The translations under genes and the position numbers were made by a program. The notes under the pieces were generated by a model. That model ran no database searches. It had not been told where the DNA came from and was given only the letters and a program-made list of their open reading frames with translations. From the NCBI RefSeq assembly GCF_039534165.1, contig NZ_BAAAUX010000011.1, positions 496,001 to 560,000 of the forward strand: a stretch of 64,000 bases of DNA. The letters are read 5' to 3'. How positions within the stretch are numbered: the stretch's first letter is position 1; every line of letters starts with the position of its first letter. Source of the stretch: Saccharopolyspora_D taberi. GTDB taxonomy: Bacteria > Actinomycetota > Actinomycetes > Mycobacteriales > Pseudonocardiaceae. Below are positions 43,726-52,836 of the stretch, in pieces.

Positions 43726-44430
43726 TCAACGGTCGGCGCTCCGCCCACCCGCCGGCGCGCGCTCCGGAAGGCGGTCGAGGTAGGCCAAGGCGTCGTAGAG
43801 GCCGACGACATCGGCGTACTTGGCTTGCAGGTCGAACAGTGCGGCATCGTGCGGCCCGCGGGCCCGGTCACCGCAGGCGTCTCGCACGACGACGGTGTTG
43901 AAGCCGGACTGCACGGCATCGACCGCTGTCGCGCGAACGCAGCCGGAAGTGGTTGCGCCGCAGACAAGAACGGTGTCGGTGCCCAGACCGGTCAGCAGGG
44001 CGGCCAGGCCGGTTCCATGGAATGCCGAGGCCCCCTTCTTCAGCACCAGGTGATCGCCGTCGTGGTGTTCGAGCCGGGGGTCGAGAGCGACCGCTTCGCT
44101 GCTTTCCCGCAGGGCTCGCATGCCCGGTGCTTTGCGGAGCCAGGCGATGGCGTCGCCGTCGGCCTCGGCGGGCGTGTAGCTGATCGCGGTGTAGATCACC
44201 GGGACCTCGTGTTGCCGGGCCGTGGTCACGAGGACGGCCGCCGCGGTCACCTCCCTGGTGAGGTCGGTTCCGGAGGGGAAGCCGGGTTCGGTGAAGCCGC
44301 GCGTCAGGTCGACCACGACCAGGGCCGGGCGGCTGCCGAGGGGAACAGCGGCGCCGAACCCCGCCCGGTCGTAGACGGCATCGGTCTCGGCACCGTGCAG
44401 GCTGGCGGATCGGTGGTCATCGACGGCCAC
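43726..44430 (-). CDS. nicF: Isochorismatase-like maleamate amidohydrolase
   Basis: A 234-residue cysteine hydrolase of the isochorismatase fold. The catalytic aspartate is in LVVVDLTRGFTEP, the lysine in LVLKKGASAF, and the nucleophilic cysteine in VCGATTSGCVRATAVDA. The N-terminal YDRAGFGAAVPLGSRPALVVVD is much like NicF maleamate amidases, which give maleate and ammonia. It overlaps the CoxG-like gene by 14 bases and is followed by the NicD-like gene after 29 bases. Its place in the cluster makes the assignment strong for a superfamily that is otherwise diverse. Confidence 0.85.
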   Translation of the reverse strand: MAVDDHRSASLHGAETDAVYDRAGFGAAVPLGSRPALVVVDLTRGFTEPGFPSGTDLTREVTAAAVLVTTARQHEVPVIYTAISYTPAEADGDAIAWLRKAPGMRALRESSEAVALDPRLEHHDGDHLVLKKGASAFHGTGLAALLTGLGTDTVLVCGATTSGCVRATAVDAVQSGFNTVVVRDACGDRARGPHDAALFDLQAKYADVVGLYDALAYLDRLPERAPAGGRSADR

Positions 44431-45115
44431 GCTGCAGCTCCTTGATCAGTTTGTCCTGGGTGCGGATCCTGCCGAGCAGCCAGCCTTGGAAGAACCCGAG
44501 TGCAGCGGCGGCTGCCACGGCGGCGTATCGCCTGGTCCCGGCTGGAAGAAGCATCGCCAGCCCGTCGAGGGCCTCGCCGCTGCCGGTCGCGACGTGCCTA
44601 GCGGCCGGGGCGGATCCGACGCCGTTGCTGGCGGCGGTCCCGAGCGCCGGTTCGGGGACTGCGGCCCCTGGCTGTTGCCCCAGTTGGACGGCGAGGTTGC
44701 GGGCGAACTGATCAAGCAGCCGGTTGGAGACGGTGCTGATCGCGCTCTTGCCGAACTGGGCGAGCTTTCCGCGCACGGACAGGTCGGTGCGCAGGTTGAG
44801 CGTGGCTCCTCCGGGAGCTTCGCTCACGGTCACGACGACGTCGGCCTCGGCGTCTCCGTTTCCGTGGCTGTCCGCTCCCCGCGCGAGCAGCCTCAGCCGG
44901 CGATCGGCGGCGGCGACCTCGCTGAACCGCACTGTGCCGGCGTAAGCGGCGCTGATCGGACCGACCTTGAGCTTGACCCGGCCGCGGTAGGAGTCGCCTT
45001 CCCTCCCGTCGAGGGTCGCGCCGGGCAAGCAGCCCGCCACCCGCTCGACGTCGTTGATCAGGGCGAAGACGGCGTCCGGTTCGGCCGGGACGTCGATGCG
45101 GTTTTCCAGGATCAC
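44417..45115 (-). CDS. CoxG-like SRPBCC protein with C-terminal membrane anchor
   Basis: A 232-residue protein from a GTG overlapping the iron-sulfur subunit stop. The first 145 residues are a CoxG/SRPBCC domain (DAVFALINDVERVAGCLPGATL, VKLKVGPISAAYAGTVRF). A low-complexity linker leads to a C-terminal helix YAAVAAAAALGFFQGWLLG. CoxG anchors CO dehydrogenase to the membrane in carboxydotrophs, and relatives accompany other molybdenum hydroxylases. Here it probably recruits the nicotinate hydroxylase to the membrane or aids its assembly. Confidence 0.85.
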   Translation of the reverse strand: MILENRIDVPAEPDAVFALINDVERVAGCLPGATLDGREGDSYRGRVKLKVGPISAAYAGTVRFSEVAAADRRLRLLARGADSHGNGDAEADVVVTVSEAPGGATLNLRTDLSVRGKLAQFGKSAISTVSNRLLDQFARNLAVQLGQQPGAAVPEPALGTAASNGVGSAPAARHVATGSGEALDGLAMLLPAGTRRYAAVAAAAALGFFQGWLLGRIRTQDKLIKELQRGRR

Positions 45116-45660
45116 GATGTCGCTTCCTTCTCGGAGCTGGCAGGGCTGTCGGCGCTGGCCGGACCCGGAGGTTCGGTTGCCGAGGCAGCCCGTCGGCTGG
45201 CAGCAGTCGCGGCGATCGCGTCGACGATCGTCTGGTAGCCGGTGCAGCGGCACAGGTTCGCCGAGATCGCCTCGCGGATTTCCTCGCGATCAGCGTCCGG
45301 TCGCTGGGCGAGGAATCCCTCGGCGAGCATCAGGAAGCCGGGGGTGCAGAACCCGCACTGGAGTCCGTGGTGGGCGCTGAAGGCCTGCTGCAGATCGGAG
45401 AGTTCGCCGTCGCAGGCAAGCGACTCGACGGTGCGGATGTCGCAGTTCTCGGCTTGTACGGCGAACATCAGGCAGGCCCGCACCGGTTCGCCGTCGACGA
45501 GGACGGTGCACGCCCCGCACACTCCGTGCTCGCATCCGACGTGGGTACCGGTGTGGCCGAGATCGTGGCGCAGGACGTCGAGCAGGGTTTTCCGCGGTTC
45601 GACGATGGCCTCGTGCTCCGCGCCGTTGACGTTCAGCCCGATCAGGTGTCGATCGCTCAT
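45112..45660 (-). CDS. Molybdenum hydroxylase, [2Fe-2S] subunit
   Basis: A 182-residue iron-sulfur subunit of the xanthine dehydrogenase/CO dehydrogenase family. Plant-type cluster cysteines are 43, 48, 51 and 63 (GCEHGVCGACTV); the second cluster uses 102, 105, 137 and 139 (CGFC and CRC). The C-terminal 25 residues are a Ser/Ala/Pro-rich tail beyond the usual length. It carries electrons from the Mo centre to FAD. ATGA and GTGA overlaps tie it to the large subunit before it and the CoxG-like gene after it. Confidence 0.95.
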   Translation of the reverse strand: MSDRHLIGLNVNGAEHEAIVEPRKTLLDVLRHDLGHTGTHVGCEHGVCGACTVLVDGEPVRACLMFAVQAENCDIRTVESLACDGELSDLQQAFSAHHGLQCGFCTPGFLMLAEGFLAQRPDADREEIREAISANLCRCTGYQTIVDAIAATAASRRAASATEPPGPASADSPASSEKEATS

Positions 45661-48119
45661 GACGGGGTGCTCGCCTCCTCACTGCTGCGGGACTGCGGGG
45701 AGTTCGCGTCCGTGCGGGCAGCGTCCAGCGCGGCGAGCACGGTCTGCGGGTGCACGGGAGTGGTGTCGAGTTCGACGCCGGTGTGCCGCAGTGCGTCGTT
45801 GATCGCGTTCAGCACGGCGGCCGGAGCGCCGATGGTGCCGCCTTCTCCGGCGCCCTTGGCGCCGTTCTCGGTGAATTCGCACGGCGTCTCGAGGTGGGAG
45901 ACGGTGATGTCGGGGATCTCCGTTGCGGTCGGCACGAGGTAGTCGATGAAGCTGGCGGCCGACGGCTCGCCGTTGTCGGCGTAGGTGACTTCCTCGAACA
46001 GCGCTCCGGCGATGCCCTGGGCGATCCCGCCGCGACACTGCCCGTCGACGACCTGCGGGTGGATCACCACTCCGCAGTCCTCCACGCAGGCGTAGCGCAG
46101 GATCCGGACCTGGCCCGTGCCCGGATCGGCCTCGACGACCACGGCGTGGGTGGCGTTGGAGAACGTGCCGTCGCCGGGGGCGTCGAAGCTCGCGGTCGCC
46201 GTCAACGTCGGTTCGACGTCCTTGGGCAACAGGTGGCTGCGCAGGTGGGCCACGTCGGCGATGTCCTCGAAGGACAGCCGCCGGGCGGGATCGTCGATCT
46301 GGACGACGCCGCCATCGCCGTCCAGGCCGACGTTGTCGAGGCGGGTTTCGAGCAGGTGCGCGGCGATGGTGCACAGCAGCTCGCCGAGACGCCCGGCCGC
46401 GATGGCCACGGCAGAGCCGCCGATGGTCGCCGACCGCGAGGCGAAGGTTCCCCACCCGTAGGCGATGCGCTCGGTGTCGCCCTGGCGCAGCTTGACCTTG
46501 CCGAGGTCCAGTCCCAGCCGCTCGGCCACGATCTGGGCCAGGGTCGTCTCGTGCGACTGCCCGTGGTTCATCGTGCCGCTGGTGACCACGACCGACCCCG
46601 TGGTGTCCATCCGGATTTCGGAGATGTCGAAGCCGGGGACCACCCTCATCCTGCGCTTGGCGAAGGCCTCGGAACCGTAGCCGGTTCGCTCGGAGAAGCA
46701 GCAGTAGCCGATGCCGAGGTGCCGGCCCTCGGCGGCGGCCTTCTCGCGGAGTTCGTACCAGCCCTCGTCGCGGAGGGTGGCCTCGGCGAGGTCGAGCGAT
46801 TCCCGGTAGGTGCCGGGGTCGTAGGTGACGTTGTTGATGCCGGTGTGGGGAAACTCGGTGATCACGTTGCGCCTGCGGATCTCGACCGGGTCGAGGCCGA
46901 GTTCGCGGGCGGCGCGCTCCATCACGCGTTCCATCGCCAGGACGTACTGGGGTCTGCTGACCCCGCGGTAGGGCGCGGTGGGCGCCTTGTTGCTGGTGAT
47001 GGCGCGGGCGCGGACCCTGTAGGCGGGCACCTGGTAGACGCTGGGCATCTCGGCGGAGGCCATCAGCGGTTCGATACCGGCGGTGAACGGGTAGCAGGAG
47101 TAGGCGCCCATGTCGCAGACGACGTCGACGTCCAGGGCGGTGATCCGGCCCTCGGGGTCGAACGCCGCGCGGGTGCGGTAGCGCTGCTCCCGGGCCAGGA
47201 ATCCGGCGGTCAGCGCCTCCCGGCGGTCTTCTATCCACTTCACCGGCCGGTCCAGCTTGCGGGCAGCCGCCGCCACCGCGATCTCCTCCCGGCCGACCAC
47301 GCACTTCTGGCCGAATCCGCCGCCCATGTCGGGGACGGTGACCCGCACGGTGCGCTCCGGGACGCGCAACGAGCGGGCCAGCACCGTGCGCACCTGGTGC
47401 GGGACCTGCGTGCAGGTCTGCACCAGCAGCTGGTCGTCGCGGTCGTCCCAGGAGGCGACCACACCACGTGTTTCCAGCGGCAGCGCGTTCTGCCGTCCGC
47501 TCCGCGTGACGACCTCGACCACGCAGCCCCGTCCGGATCCGGCGGCCTCTAACGCCGTGTCGACGCCGGGCGTGTCGAACATCGACACGTCCAGGAGCAC
47601 GTTTCCGGGAGCTTCGTCGTGCACGAGTGGAGCGTTCTCGGCGAACGCGGTCTCTTCCGAGACGACCGCGTCCAAGGGCTCGTAGGTCACGACCGCGGCT
47701 TCGATGCCGTCTTCGACGCTGTACGGGTCACGGGCAACGACCACGGCCACCGGCTCGCCGACGAAACGCACCTTCTCCCGGGCGAGGACGGGCATCGCGG
47801 TCGGGGCGAATTCCTCGGGAGGGCGATCGAGGAGCGCCACGATGTCGCCGAGGTCGAGGTCCTCCGCCGCGTAGGCGGCGACAACGCCCTCGACCTCGCG
47901 GACAGCGGACAGGTCGATCCCGACGATCCTGCCGTGCGCGACGGTGGAGCGGACGAAACCCGCGTGCAGCATCCCGCTCAGCCGGATGTCGTCGACGAAC
48001 CGTCCCCGGCCGCGCAGCAGGCGGGGGTCCTCGCGCCGGGGGACGGATGCCCCGATCCAGCGTCCGCGGCTCCCGTCGAACCGCGCGGGACCGCGTCCAC
48101 TGCTCGAAGAGGCGGTCAT
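45657..48119 (-). CDS. Molybdenum hydroxylase, Mo-cofactor subunit (nicotinate hydroxylase)
   Basis: An 820-residue large subunit of the xanthine oxidase family, binding molybdopterin cytosine dinucleotide. GGGFGQK, the active-site loop APYRGVSRP, and the catalytic glutamate in GAKGAGEGG near the C-terminus are present. The loop is not the Cys-containing CSFR form of true CO dehydrogenase, so a heterocycle hydroxylase is likely. Neighbours point to nicotinate 6-hydroxylation with water as oxygen source. It overlaps the FAD subunit stop by one base (TGATG) and the iron-sulfur subunit start by four. Confidence 0.9.
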   Translation of the reverse strand: MTASSSSGRGPARFDGSRGRWIGASVPRREDPRLLRGRGRFVDDIRLSGMLHAGFVRSTVAHGRIVGIDLSAVREVEGVVAAYAAEDLDLGDIVALLDRPPEEFAPTAMPVLAREKVRFVGEPVAVVVARDPYSVEDGIEAAVVTYEPLDAVVSEETAFAENAPLVHDEAPGNVLLDVSMFDTPGVDTALEAAGSGRGCVVEVVTRSGRQNALPLETRGVVASWDDRDDQLLVQTCTQVPHQVRTVLARSLRVPERTVRVTVPDMGGGFGQKCVVGREEIAVAAAARKLDRPVKWIEDRREALTAGFLAREQRYRTRAAFDPEGRITALDVDVVCDMGAYSCYPFTAGIEPLMASAEMPSVYQVPAYRVRARAITSNKAPTAPYRGVSRPQYVLAMERVMERAARELGLDPVEIRRRNVITEFPHTGINNVTYDPGTYRESLDLAEATLRDEGWYELREKAAAEGRHLGIGYCCFSERTGYGSEAFAKRRMRVVPGFDISEIRMDTTGSVVVTSGTMNHGQSHETTLAQIVAERLGLDLGKVKLRQGDTERIAYGWGTFASRSATIGGSAVAIAAGRLGELLCTIAAHLLETRLDNVGLDGDGGVVQIDDPARRLSFEDIADVAHLRSHLLPKDVEPTLTATASFDAPGDGTFSNATHAVVVEADPGTGQVRILRYACVEDCGVVIHPQVVDGQCRGGIAQGIAGALFEEVTYADNGEPSAASFIDYLVPTATEIPDITVSHLETPCEFTENGAKGAGEGGTIGAPAAVLNAINDALRHTGVELDTTPVHPQTVLAALDAARTDANSPQSRSSEEASTPS

Positions 48120-49018
48120 CACCTCACTCCTTTCTCCCATGCCTGGTGCAGGGCCTGGGCGACGAGCGTCCGGGTGAGCCGGCGGCGGTAGGCGCCGGTA
48201 CCCGCCGCGTCGTCGGGTGGATCGATGGCCGCGGCGGCTGCCTCGCCGCACGCGGTGAACAGTTCCGGCCCTGGGATGCCGCCGGCCAGGACGGCCTCGG
48301 CCTCGGGAACCCGGACGGGCGCCGGAGCCACACCGCCGAGAACCACCCGGCCGCCGGTCAGCGGAGCTGGCTCGCCGGCGGCTGCGGGACCCACGTCCAG
48401 CGCGACCGCCACGTCGACGATCGCGAAGTCCCCGTGACGGCGGGCGAATTCGGTGAGCGCGGCCCGCGGCGCCGGGCGGGTGAAGCGCACTTCCGTGACG
48501 ACCTCGTCAGGTTCGACGGCCGTGGCGTAGAACCCGTGGAACATTTCCGCGGCGGGAATCTCCCGTTGCCCGTCCGGGCCTTCGGCGACGATCACGGCGT
48601 CGAGCAGCAAGGACAGCAGACACCACTCGGCGGTGGCGTCGCCATGCACGATGCTGCCTGCGACGGTGCCCCGGGATCGGATCGGCAGGTGGCCCACCCA
48701 CCGCATGGCCCGGGAGATCACGTCGTACTCCGGCCGCAGCAGGCGAGCGGAGGTCTCCACCGCGCGATGGGTGGTCAGCGCCCCGATCCGAAGCCCCGAG
48801 CCGTCCCGCCGAATCGAGCTCATCGCAGGATCACGGCGCAGCGGCCCCAGGTCGACCAGAACCGTCGGCCGAGCGAGCCGGAAGCTCATCATCGGTACCA
48901 GGCTCTGGCCGCCGGCGATGAGCTTCGGCTCCTCGCCCGCCGCGGCGAGCTCTCCGAGCAGGCCGACGGCATCGGCGACGTCATGCGCCCGGTGGTAGGC
49001 GAACGCTGCGGGCTTCAC
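48119..49018 (-). CDS. Molybdenum hydroxylase, FAD subunit
   Basis: A 299-residue FAD-binding subunit of the CoxM/xanthine dehydrogenase type. FAD motifs are IAGGQSLVPMM and RGTVAGSIVHGDATAEW; the latter departs from the common TIGGN form, as often in CoxM relatives. The C-terminal CO_deh_flav_C domain is complete. The GTG at 49018 follows GAGGAGGTCCACC. It passes electrons from the Fe-S clusters to an acceptor. It is the first of the three hydroxylase genes, in order FAD, Mo, Fe-S. Confidence 0.92.
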   Translation of the reverse strand: MKPAAFAYHRAHDVADAVGLLGELAAAGEEPKLIAGGQSLVPMMSFRLARPTVLVDLGPLRRDPAMSSIRRDGSGLRIGALTTHRAVETSARLLRPEYDVISRAMRWVGHLPIRSRGTVAGSIVHGDATAEWCLLSLLLDAVIVAEGPDGQREIPAAEMFHGFYATAVEPDEVVTEVRFTRPAPRAALTEFARRHGDFAIVDVAVALDVGPAAAGEPAPLTGGRVVLGGVAPAPVRVPEAEAVLAGGIPGPELFTACGEAAAAAIDPPDDAAGTGAYRRRLTRTLVAQALHQAWEKGVR

Positions 49019-49067
49019 GCGGTGGACCTCCTCATCCGTTGTTCGTTTCCTGCCGCGGATCTCGCCG

Positions 49068-50489
49068 TCAGGGCTCCGAGATCTCCGTCGTCGCAACGGT
49101 TTTGGCGGCCGTCGGCGTGGTGGGCGCCGGTGCGGCGGGATCAGCGATCCGGTCTAGTTCGCGGCCGCTGGTCTCCGGTGCCGCGACCATCATGAACACG
49201 ACCGCGGCCAGCACGAGCGCACCGAGCACGGCGAAGGTCAGCGGCAGGCCGAGCACCGGCCACAGCACGCCGCCGAACAGCAGCGGAGCGAAGCCCGTGA
49301 CGGCGCGGCTCGACGACGATGCCCAGCCGAAACCGGAAGCGCGCAGCTCCGTCGGGTAGAGCTCGGAGACGTAGGCGTACATGACCGGGATGACGACCAG
49401 GGCGAACAGGCCGAAGCCGCCTAGCGCCACCACCGCCCCGGCGGGCGATCCCAGCAGCAGCGAGAACACCACCAGCAGCACCGCCGTGATCGGCCCGGCG
49501 GCGGCGATGACCCGCTTGCGGCCGATCTTGTCCACGACGAGCACGGCCAGCGCGACGCCGACGATGCCGACCGCGTTCATCAGCGCGGTCGAAGCGAAGG
49601 CCGCGATCTCGCCGAAGCCCTGAGTTCGCAGGATCGACGGCATCCAGCTCAACGCGGCGTAGTAGACCAGCATCACGCTGATGAACAGCGACCACGCCAC
49701 CGCCGTGATCCGCGGGTTGAAGGCCCACACCCGCCGCAGCTGGTCGAAGGTTGCCGCGACTGCCCCACCGCGGGTGTCTTCCGCGACCGCCTGCGGGATC
49801 GCGTAGGGCTCCGGCGTCGCTCCGGTGCGAGTGACGAGGTCGTCGATGACCGCGCGGGCATCCGCCTCCCGCCCCTTGCGGACCAGGTACAGCGGAGACT
49901 CCGGAACGCCGCGTCGCACCCAGAACAGCAGGACCGCGGGCAGGATCATCAGCACCAGCATCCAGCGCCAGTTCCCCGGCACCGCGACCAGCAACGTCGC
50001 CGAGACACCTGCGAGCGTGGTACCGATCGGCCACCAGCCGTCCATCGCCGAGAGCACCCGTCCCCGTTGGCGGCGGGGGGAGAACTCGCTGACGATCGCG
50101 TAGTCGACCGGGATGCACCCGCCGAGGCCGACCCCGGCCAGGAAGCGCAGCAGCAGGAACGTCTCCAGGTTCGGCGAGAGCGCCCCGAGCGCGGAGAAGA
50201 GGGCGAACACCAGCAGCGTGATGCTGAAAGCCCGCTTGCGGCCGATGCGATCGGCCACCGTGCCCCAGGCGATCGCGCCGACCGCCATGCCGATCAGGTT
50301 GGCGGTGGCAACCAATCCCTTCTGCCCCGGCGACAACCCGAACTCGGTCCCGACCAGCGGGGTGAGGAAACCGTTCAGGGCGACGTCCCAGGCGTCGAAC
50401 ATGTAGCCCAGGCCGCCGATCAGGAAGATCTTGCCTTGCACGTTCCATCGCCAGGGCAGGTCCTGGACGATTTGGTCTCCGGTACGCAT
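49068..50489 (-). CDS. MFS transporter, probably nicotinate uptake
   Basis: A 473-residue major facilitator with 12 predicted helices. GYMFDAWDVALNGFLTPLV in helix 1, GTVADRIGRKRAF in loop 2-3 and VVDKIGRKRVI in loop 8-9 place it with SP/AAHS-type aromatic acid and sugar transporters. It lies between the nicC-like and hydroxylase genes with gaps of 37 and 49 bases, so it is in the same operon and most likely imports nicotinate. The substrate is an inference from context. Confidence 0.85.
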   Translation of the reverse strand: MRTGDQIVQDLPWRWNVQGKIFLIGGLGYMFDAWDVALNGFLTPLVGTEFGLSPGQKGLVATANLIGMAVGAIAWGTVADRIGRKRAFSITLLVFALFSALGALSPNLETFLLLRFLAGVGLGGCIPVDYAIVSEFSPRRQRGRVLSAMDGWWPIGTTLAGVSATLLVAVPGNWRWMLVLMILPAVLLFWVRRGVPESPLYLVRKGREADARAVIDDLVTRTGATPEPYAIPQAVAEDTRGGAVAATFDQLRRVWAFNPRITAVAWSLFISVMLVYYAALSWMPSILRTQGFGEIAAFASTALMNAVGIVGVALAVLVVDKIGRKRVIAAAGPITAVLLVVFSLLLGSPAGAVVALGGFGLFALVVIPVMYAYVSELYPTELRASGFGWASSSSRAVTGFAPLLFGGVLWPVLGLPLTFAVLGALVLAAVVFMMVAAPETSGRELDRIADPAAPAPTTPTAAKTVATTEISEP

Positions 50490-50526
50490 GAGTCGCTCCG
50501 TTGTGGTGTCTCGGCGGCGCTACGCG

Positions 50527-51798
50527 TCAGCGTGCGAACTGGTAGTGGATGGACTCGGTGTCCGGGTCCGTGAGCGGACTGCCGTTCCAGAGCCAGTCGT
50601 AGGAAAGGTCCGACTCACCGTCGAAGCGGCGCAGCTTCTCGTCGCGCTCGCGCTGCTCCGGGCCGTCGGGCAGGTGGTAGAAGTCCATGTTCCGCAGGGA
50701 CGCGTCCTGGACCATGCCCGCATGCTTGGCCCGCCGATCGACGTAGCGGACCAGGGCCGTGTCGATCCCGTCGCGGGTGACCCTGCCGAGCTCCTCGGCG
50801 AGCACCGCGGCGTCCTCCATCGCCTGGGAGGCGCCCTGCGCCTGGTAGGGCAGCATCGCATGGCATGCGTCGCCGAGCAGGGCGATCCGGCCGTCGACCC
50901 AGACGGGGTCGCGACGTCGGCGGTACATCGCCCAAACCGAAACGTCCTCGTCCTTGGCCTTGGCCAGCATGGTCGGAACGCGGTCGTCCCAGTCCGCGTA
51001 CTCCGCGGCGAGCTCGGCCGCGGTTGCCGGGCCGCTCCACTCCCGGGCGATCGCCTCGCTGCACGGGACGATCGCGACGACGTTGAGGTACTGACCGCCG
51101 CGGATCACGTAATGCACCAGGTGCTTGTCCGGGCCGTACCAGATCGTGGAGTGGTAGCGGTCCAGGAGGAACCGGGTCGCCGGGTCCGCGGCCACGAGGT
51201 CGCCGGAGATCAGCGCGCGGTAGGCCATTTCCCCGGAGAACGCCAGGGTGTCGTCGAACCCGGCCAGATCGCGCACCGCGGACCGGATGCCGTCCGCCCC
51301 GATCACGAGGTCCCCGGAAAACCGGCGCCCGTCGGCGGTCACCACAGCCGGGCGCACCGGATCGGCGCGGTCGAGCTCGACCACTCGCGCCGAGGTCGCG
51401 ACCTGGACCACCGGACCGTGACCTTCCGGGGACAGGCAGGCTTCGAGCAGGACCCCGTGCAGGTCGGCGCGGTGGTAGTGCCAGTAGGGCGCCCCGTAGT
51501 GATCGGTCACCCGCTGCCCGAGCGGCAGCTGGGCGATGATGCTCCCGTCCGCCCAGCGCCTGCGGACCTGGTCCTGGGGCTCGGTCCGGACCCGCTCCAG
51601 CTGAGCGCGGAGGCCGAGCCCGATGAGGATCCGGCTGGCGTTCGGCGCGGTCTGGATACCCGCGCCGATCTCCCCCAGCCGCGGTGCCGCCTCGACCACC
51701 GTGACCCGCAGGCCCCGCTGCCGCAGCGAAAGCGCGGTGCAAAGGCCGCCCAAACCGGCACCGACAACAACGACTTCGAACGACTGGCTCGCAGCCAC
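50527..51798 (-). CDS. nicC: FAD-dependent 6-hydroxynicotinate 3-monooxygenase-like
   Basis: A 423-residue group A flavoprotein monooxygenase. The Rossmann motif VVVGAGLGGL is at residues 10-19, the ADG(I)RS block in VIGADGIRSAV, and the second FAD motif in LLGDACHAMLPYQAQGASQAMEDA. NicC converts 6-hydroxynicotinate to 2,5-dihydroxypyridine by decarboxylating hydroxylation, using NADH and O2; it is close to salicylate hydroxylases, so the cluster decides the call. GAGGAGGTCGGC precedes the GTG at 51798. It leads the long minus-strand operon, 54 bases after a candidate regulator site. Confidence 0.85.
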   Translation of the reverse strand: MAASQSFEVVVVGAGLGGLCTALSLRQRGLRVTVVEAAPRLGEIGAGIQTAPNASRILIGLGLRAQLERVRTEPQDQVRRRWADGSIIAQLPLGQRVTDHYGAPYWHYHRADLHGVLLEACLSPEGHGPVVQVATSARVVELDRADPVRPAVVTADGRRFSGDLVIGADGIRSAVRDLAGFDDTLAFSGEMAYRALISGDLVAADPATRFLLDRYHSTIWYGPDKHLVHYVIRGGQYLNVVAIVPCSEAIAREWSGPATAAELAAEYADWDDRVPTMLAKAKDEDVSVWAMYRRRRDPVWVDGRIALLGDACHAMLPYQAQGASQAMEDAAVLAEELGRVTRDGIDTALVRYVDRRAKHAGMVQDASLRNMDFYHLPDGPEQRERDEKLRRFDGESDLSYDWLWNGSPLTDPDTESIHYQFAR

Positions 51799-51851
51799 GC
51801 CGACCTCCTCGTCTTCGCAGATACGCCCATCGGCCGCGCCGGATCGGCTGA

Positions 51852-51868
51852 TCCGAACACGTACTACC
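51852..51868. promoter_or_regulatory. Nicotinate-cluster regulator site A (nicC promoter)
   Basis: TCCGAACACGTACTACC matches the sequences found before nicX and the nicR-like gene, sharing the core CACGTAYTAY. It starts 54 bases upstream of nicC and is the only promoter region for the next nine genes. Confidence 0.6.
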
Positions 51869-51903
51869 TGGATGTGCAAGGTTTTGGTTGAAGGTGGATT
51901 CCG

Positions 51904-51960
51904 CCCGAGGTGCTGCTGGCCGATGCTGCGCATCCGCTCTCGCCGCCGGGCGAGGCGCGC
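51904..51960 (+). pseudogene. Possible fragment of an FAD monooxygenase
   Basis: A short + strand stretch reads VLLADAAHPLSPPG, like the second FAD-binding motif of aromatic ring monooxygenases (GDAAHxxxPxGGQG). Sequence on either side shows no further similarity. It may be the residue of a lost duplicate in the nicC/nicE gap. It is too short for certainty. Confidence 0.3.
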
Positions 51961-52029
51961 CGATCGCGGCCGGGCTTCGAAGCGCCAGGCCCGACCGCGG
52001 ATCGGCCCCGCACCCCGCGCGCTGGATCG

Positions 52030-52836
52030 TCAGGCCGCGTGGGTCGGCGACCCCGGGGTGACGACAGCTCCGCTGAGCAGCCTGCCTGCGCCGGGCACGC
52101 GGGGATCGAGTCCGAGTTCGGACAGGATCCGGAACGTGGTGGCGGTCGCGGCCGAGAGCACCGGGATCCCCACCTCGTCCTCCACCGGCTGGATCGAGGG
52201 CAGGGACGGCATCTGCACGCAGGCCGACAGGACCAGCGCATCGGCGTCGGACAGGTCGAGCCTGCGGTGGTGCTCGCGCAGGTCGGCCGGGTCCAGCCGC
52301 GCGACGGCGAGGTTGTCCGGCACCTCCAGCGACAACGCGTCCACCACCTCGACTCCGGCGTCCTCCAGGTAGTCCGCCACCGCCTTGGTCAGCGGCTTCA
52401 GGTACGGCGCAAGGATCGCGACCTTGCGAGCGCCCAGCGCGGCGATCCCGGACAGCAGAGCACCAGCACTGGAGACGACCGGCGCAGGGCAACCCTCGGC
52501 GCGCAACGCGCCGGTGATGTCGTCCTCGGCGGTGCAGTGGTAACCGGGCCCCTGGGCCATGATGGCCACCAGGCAGGCGGTGGCCACCACATCCGGACGG
52601 GCGTCGGCCAGTTCCGCCGCCGCCCGCACGGCCTGGGCGTTCATCGCCCGCAGCTGCTCCGGGGTCACGTGCTGCATCCGCGCCCTCGCGGAGTGGAAGA
52701 CGAACCGGTCCCCCGGTTCGGCCTCCTCCCGCGCGCGCAGCATCCGCGGCAGCTCGGTCTCCATGGTGAGGTTCGAGCTGGGCACGATCATCCCGATGTG
52801 GTGATCGCGCGCCGCCGCTTCCACGTCCGCGCTCAT
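52030..52836 (-). CDS. nicE: Maleate cis-trans isomerase-like
   Basis: A 268-residue protein of the Asp/Glu racemase superfamily. The two catalytic cysteines are Cys88 in ATACLVAIMAQG and Cys206 in VLSACVQMP, and IGMIVPSSNLTMETELP near the start is typical of maleate isomerases. It converts maleate to fumarate, the last step of the pathway. It overlaps the nicX-like gene by four bases (ATGA), forming a two-gene operon with it. Confidence 0.9.
   Translation of the reverse strand: MSADVEAAARDHHIGMIVPSSNLTMETELPRMLRAREEAEPGDRFVFHSARARMQHVTPEQLRAMNAQAVRAAAELADARPDVVATACLVAIMAQGPGYHCTAEDDITGALRAEGCPAPVVSSAGALLSGIAALGARKVAILAPYLKPLTKAVADYLEDAGVEVVDALSLEVPDNLAVARLDPADLREHHRRLDLSDADALVLSACVQMPSLPSIQPVEDEVGIPVLSAATATTFRILSELGLDPRVPGAGRLLSGAVVTPGSPTHAA

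Noticed and set aside
45657..49018. CO dehydrogenase (coxMSL) for carbon monoxide oxidation
   Set aside because: The large subunit lacks the Cys-containing CSFR loop of form I CO dehydrogenase, and the surrounding genes are for pyridine-ring breakdown.
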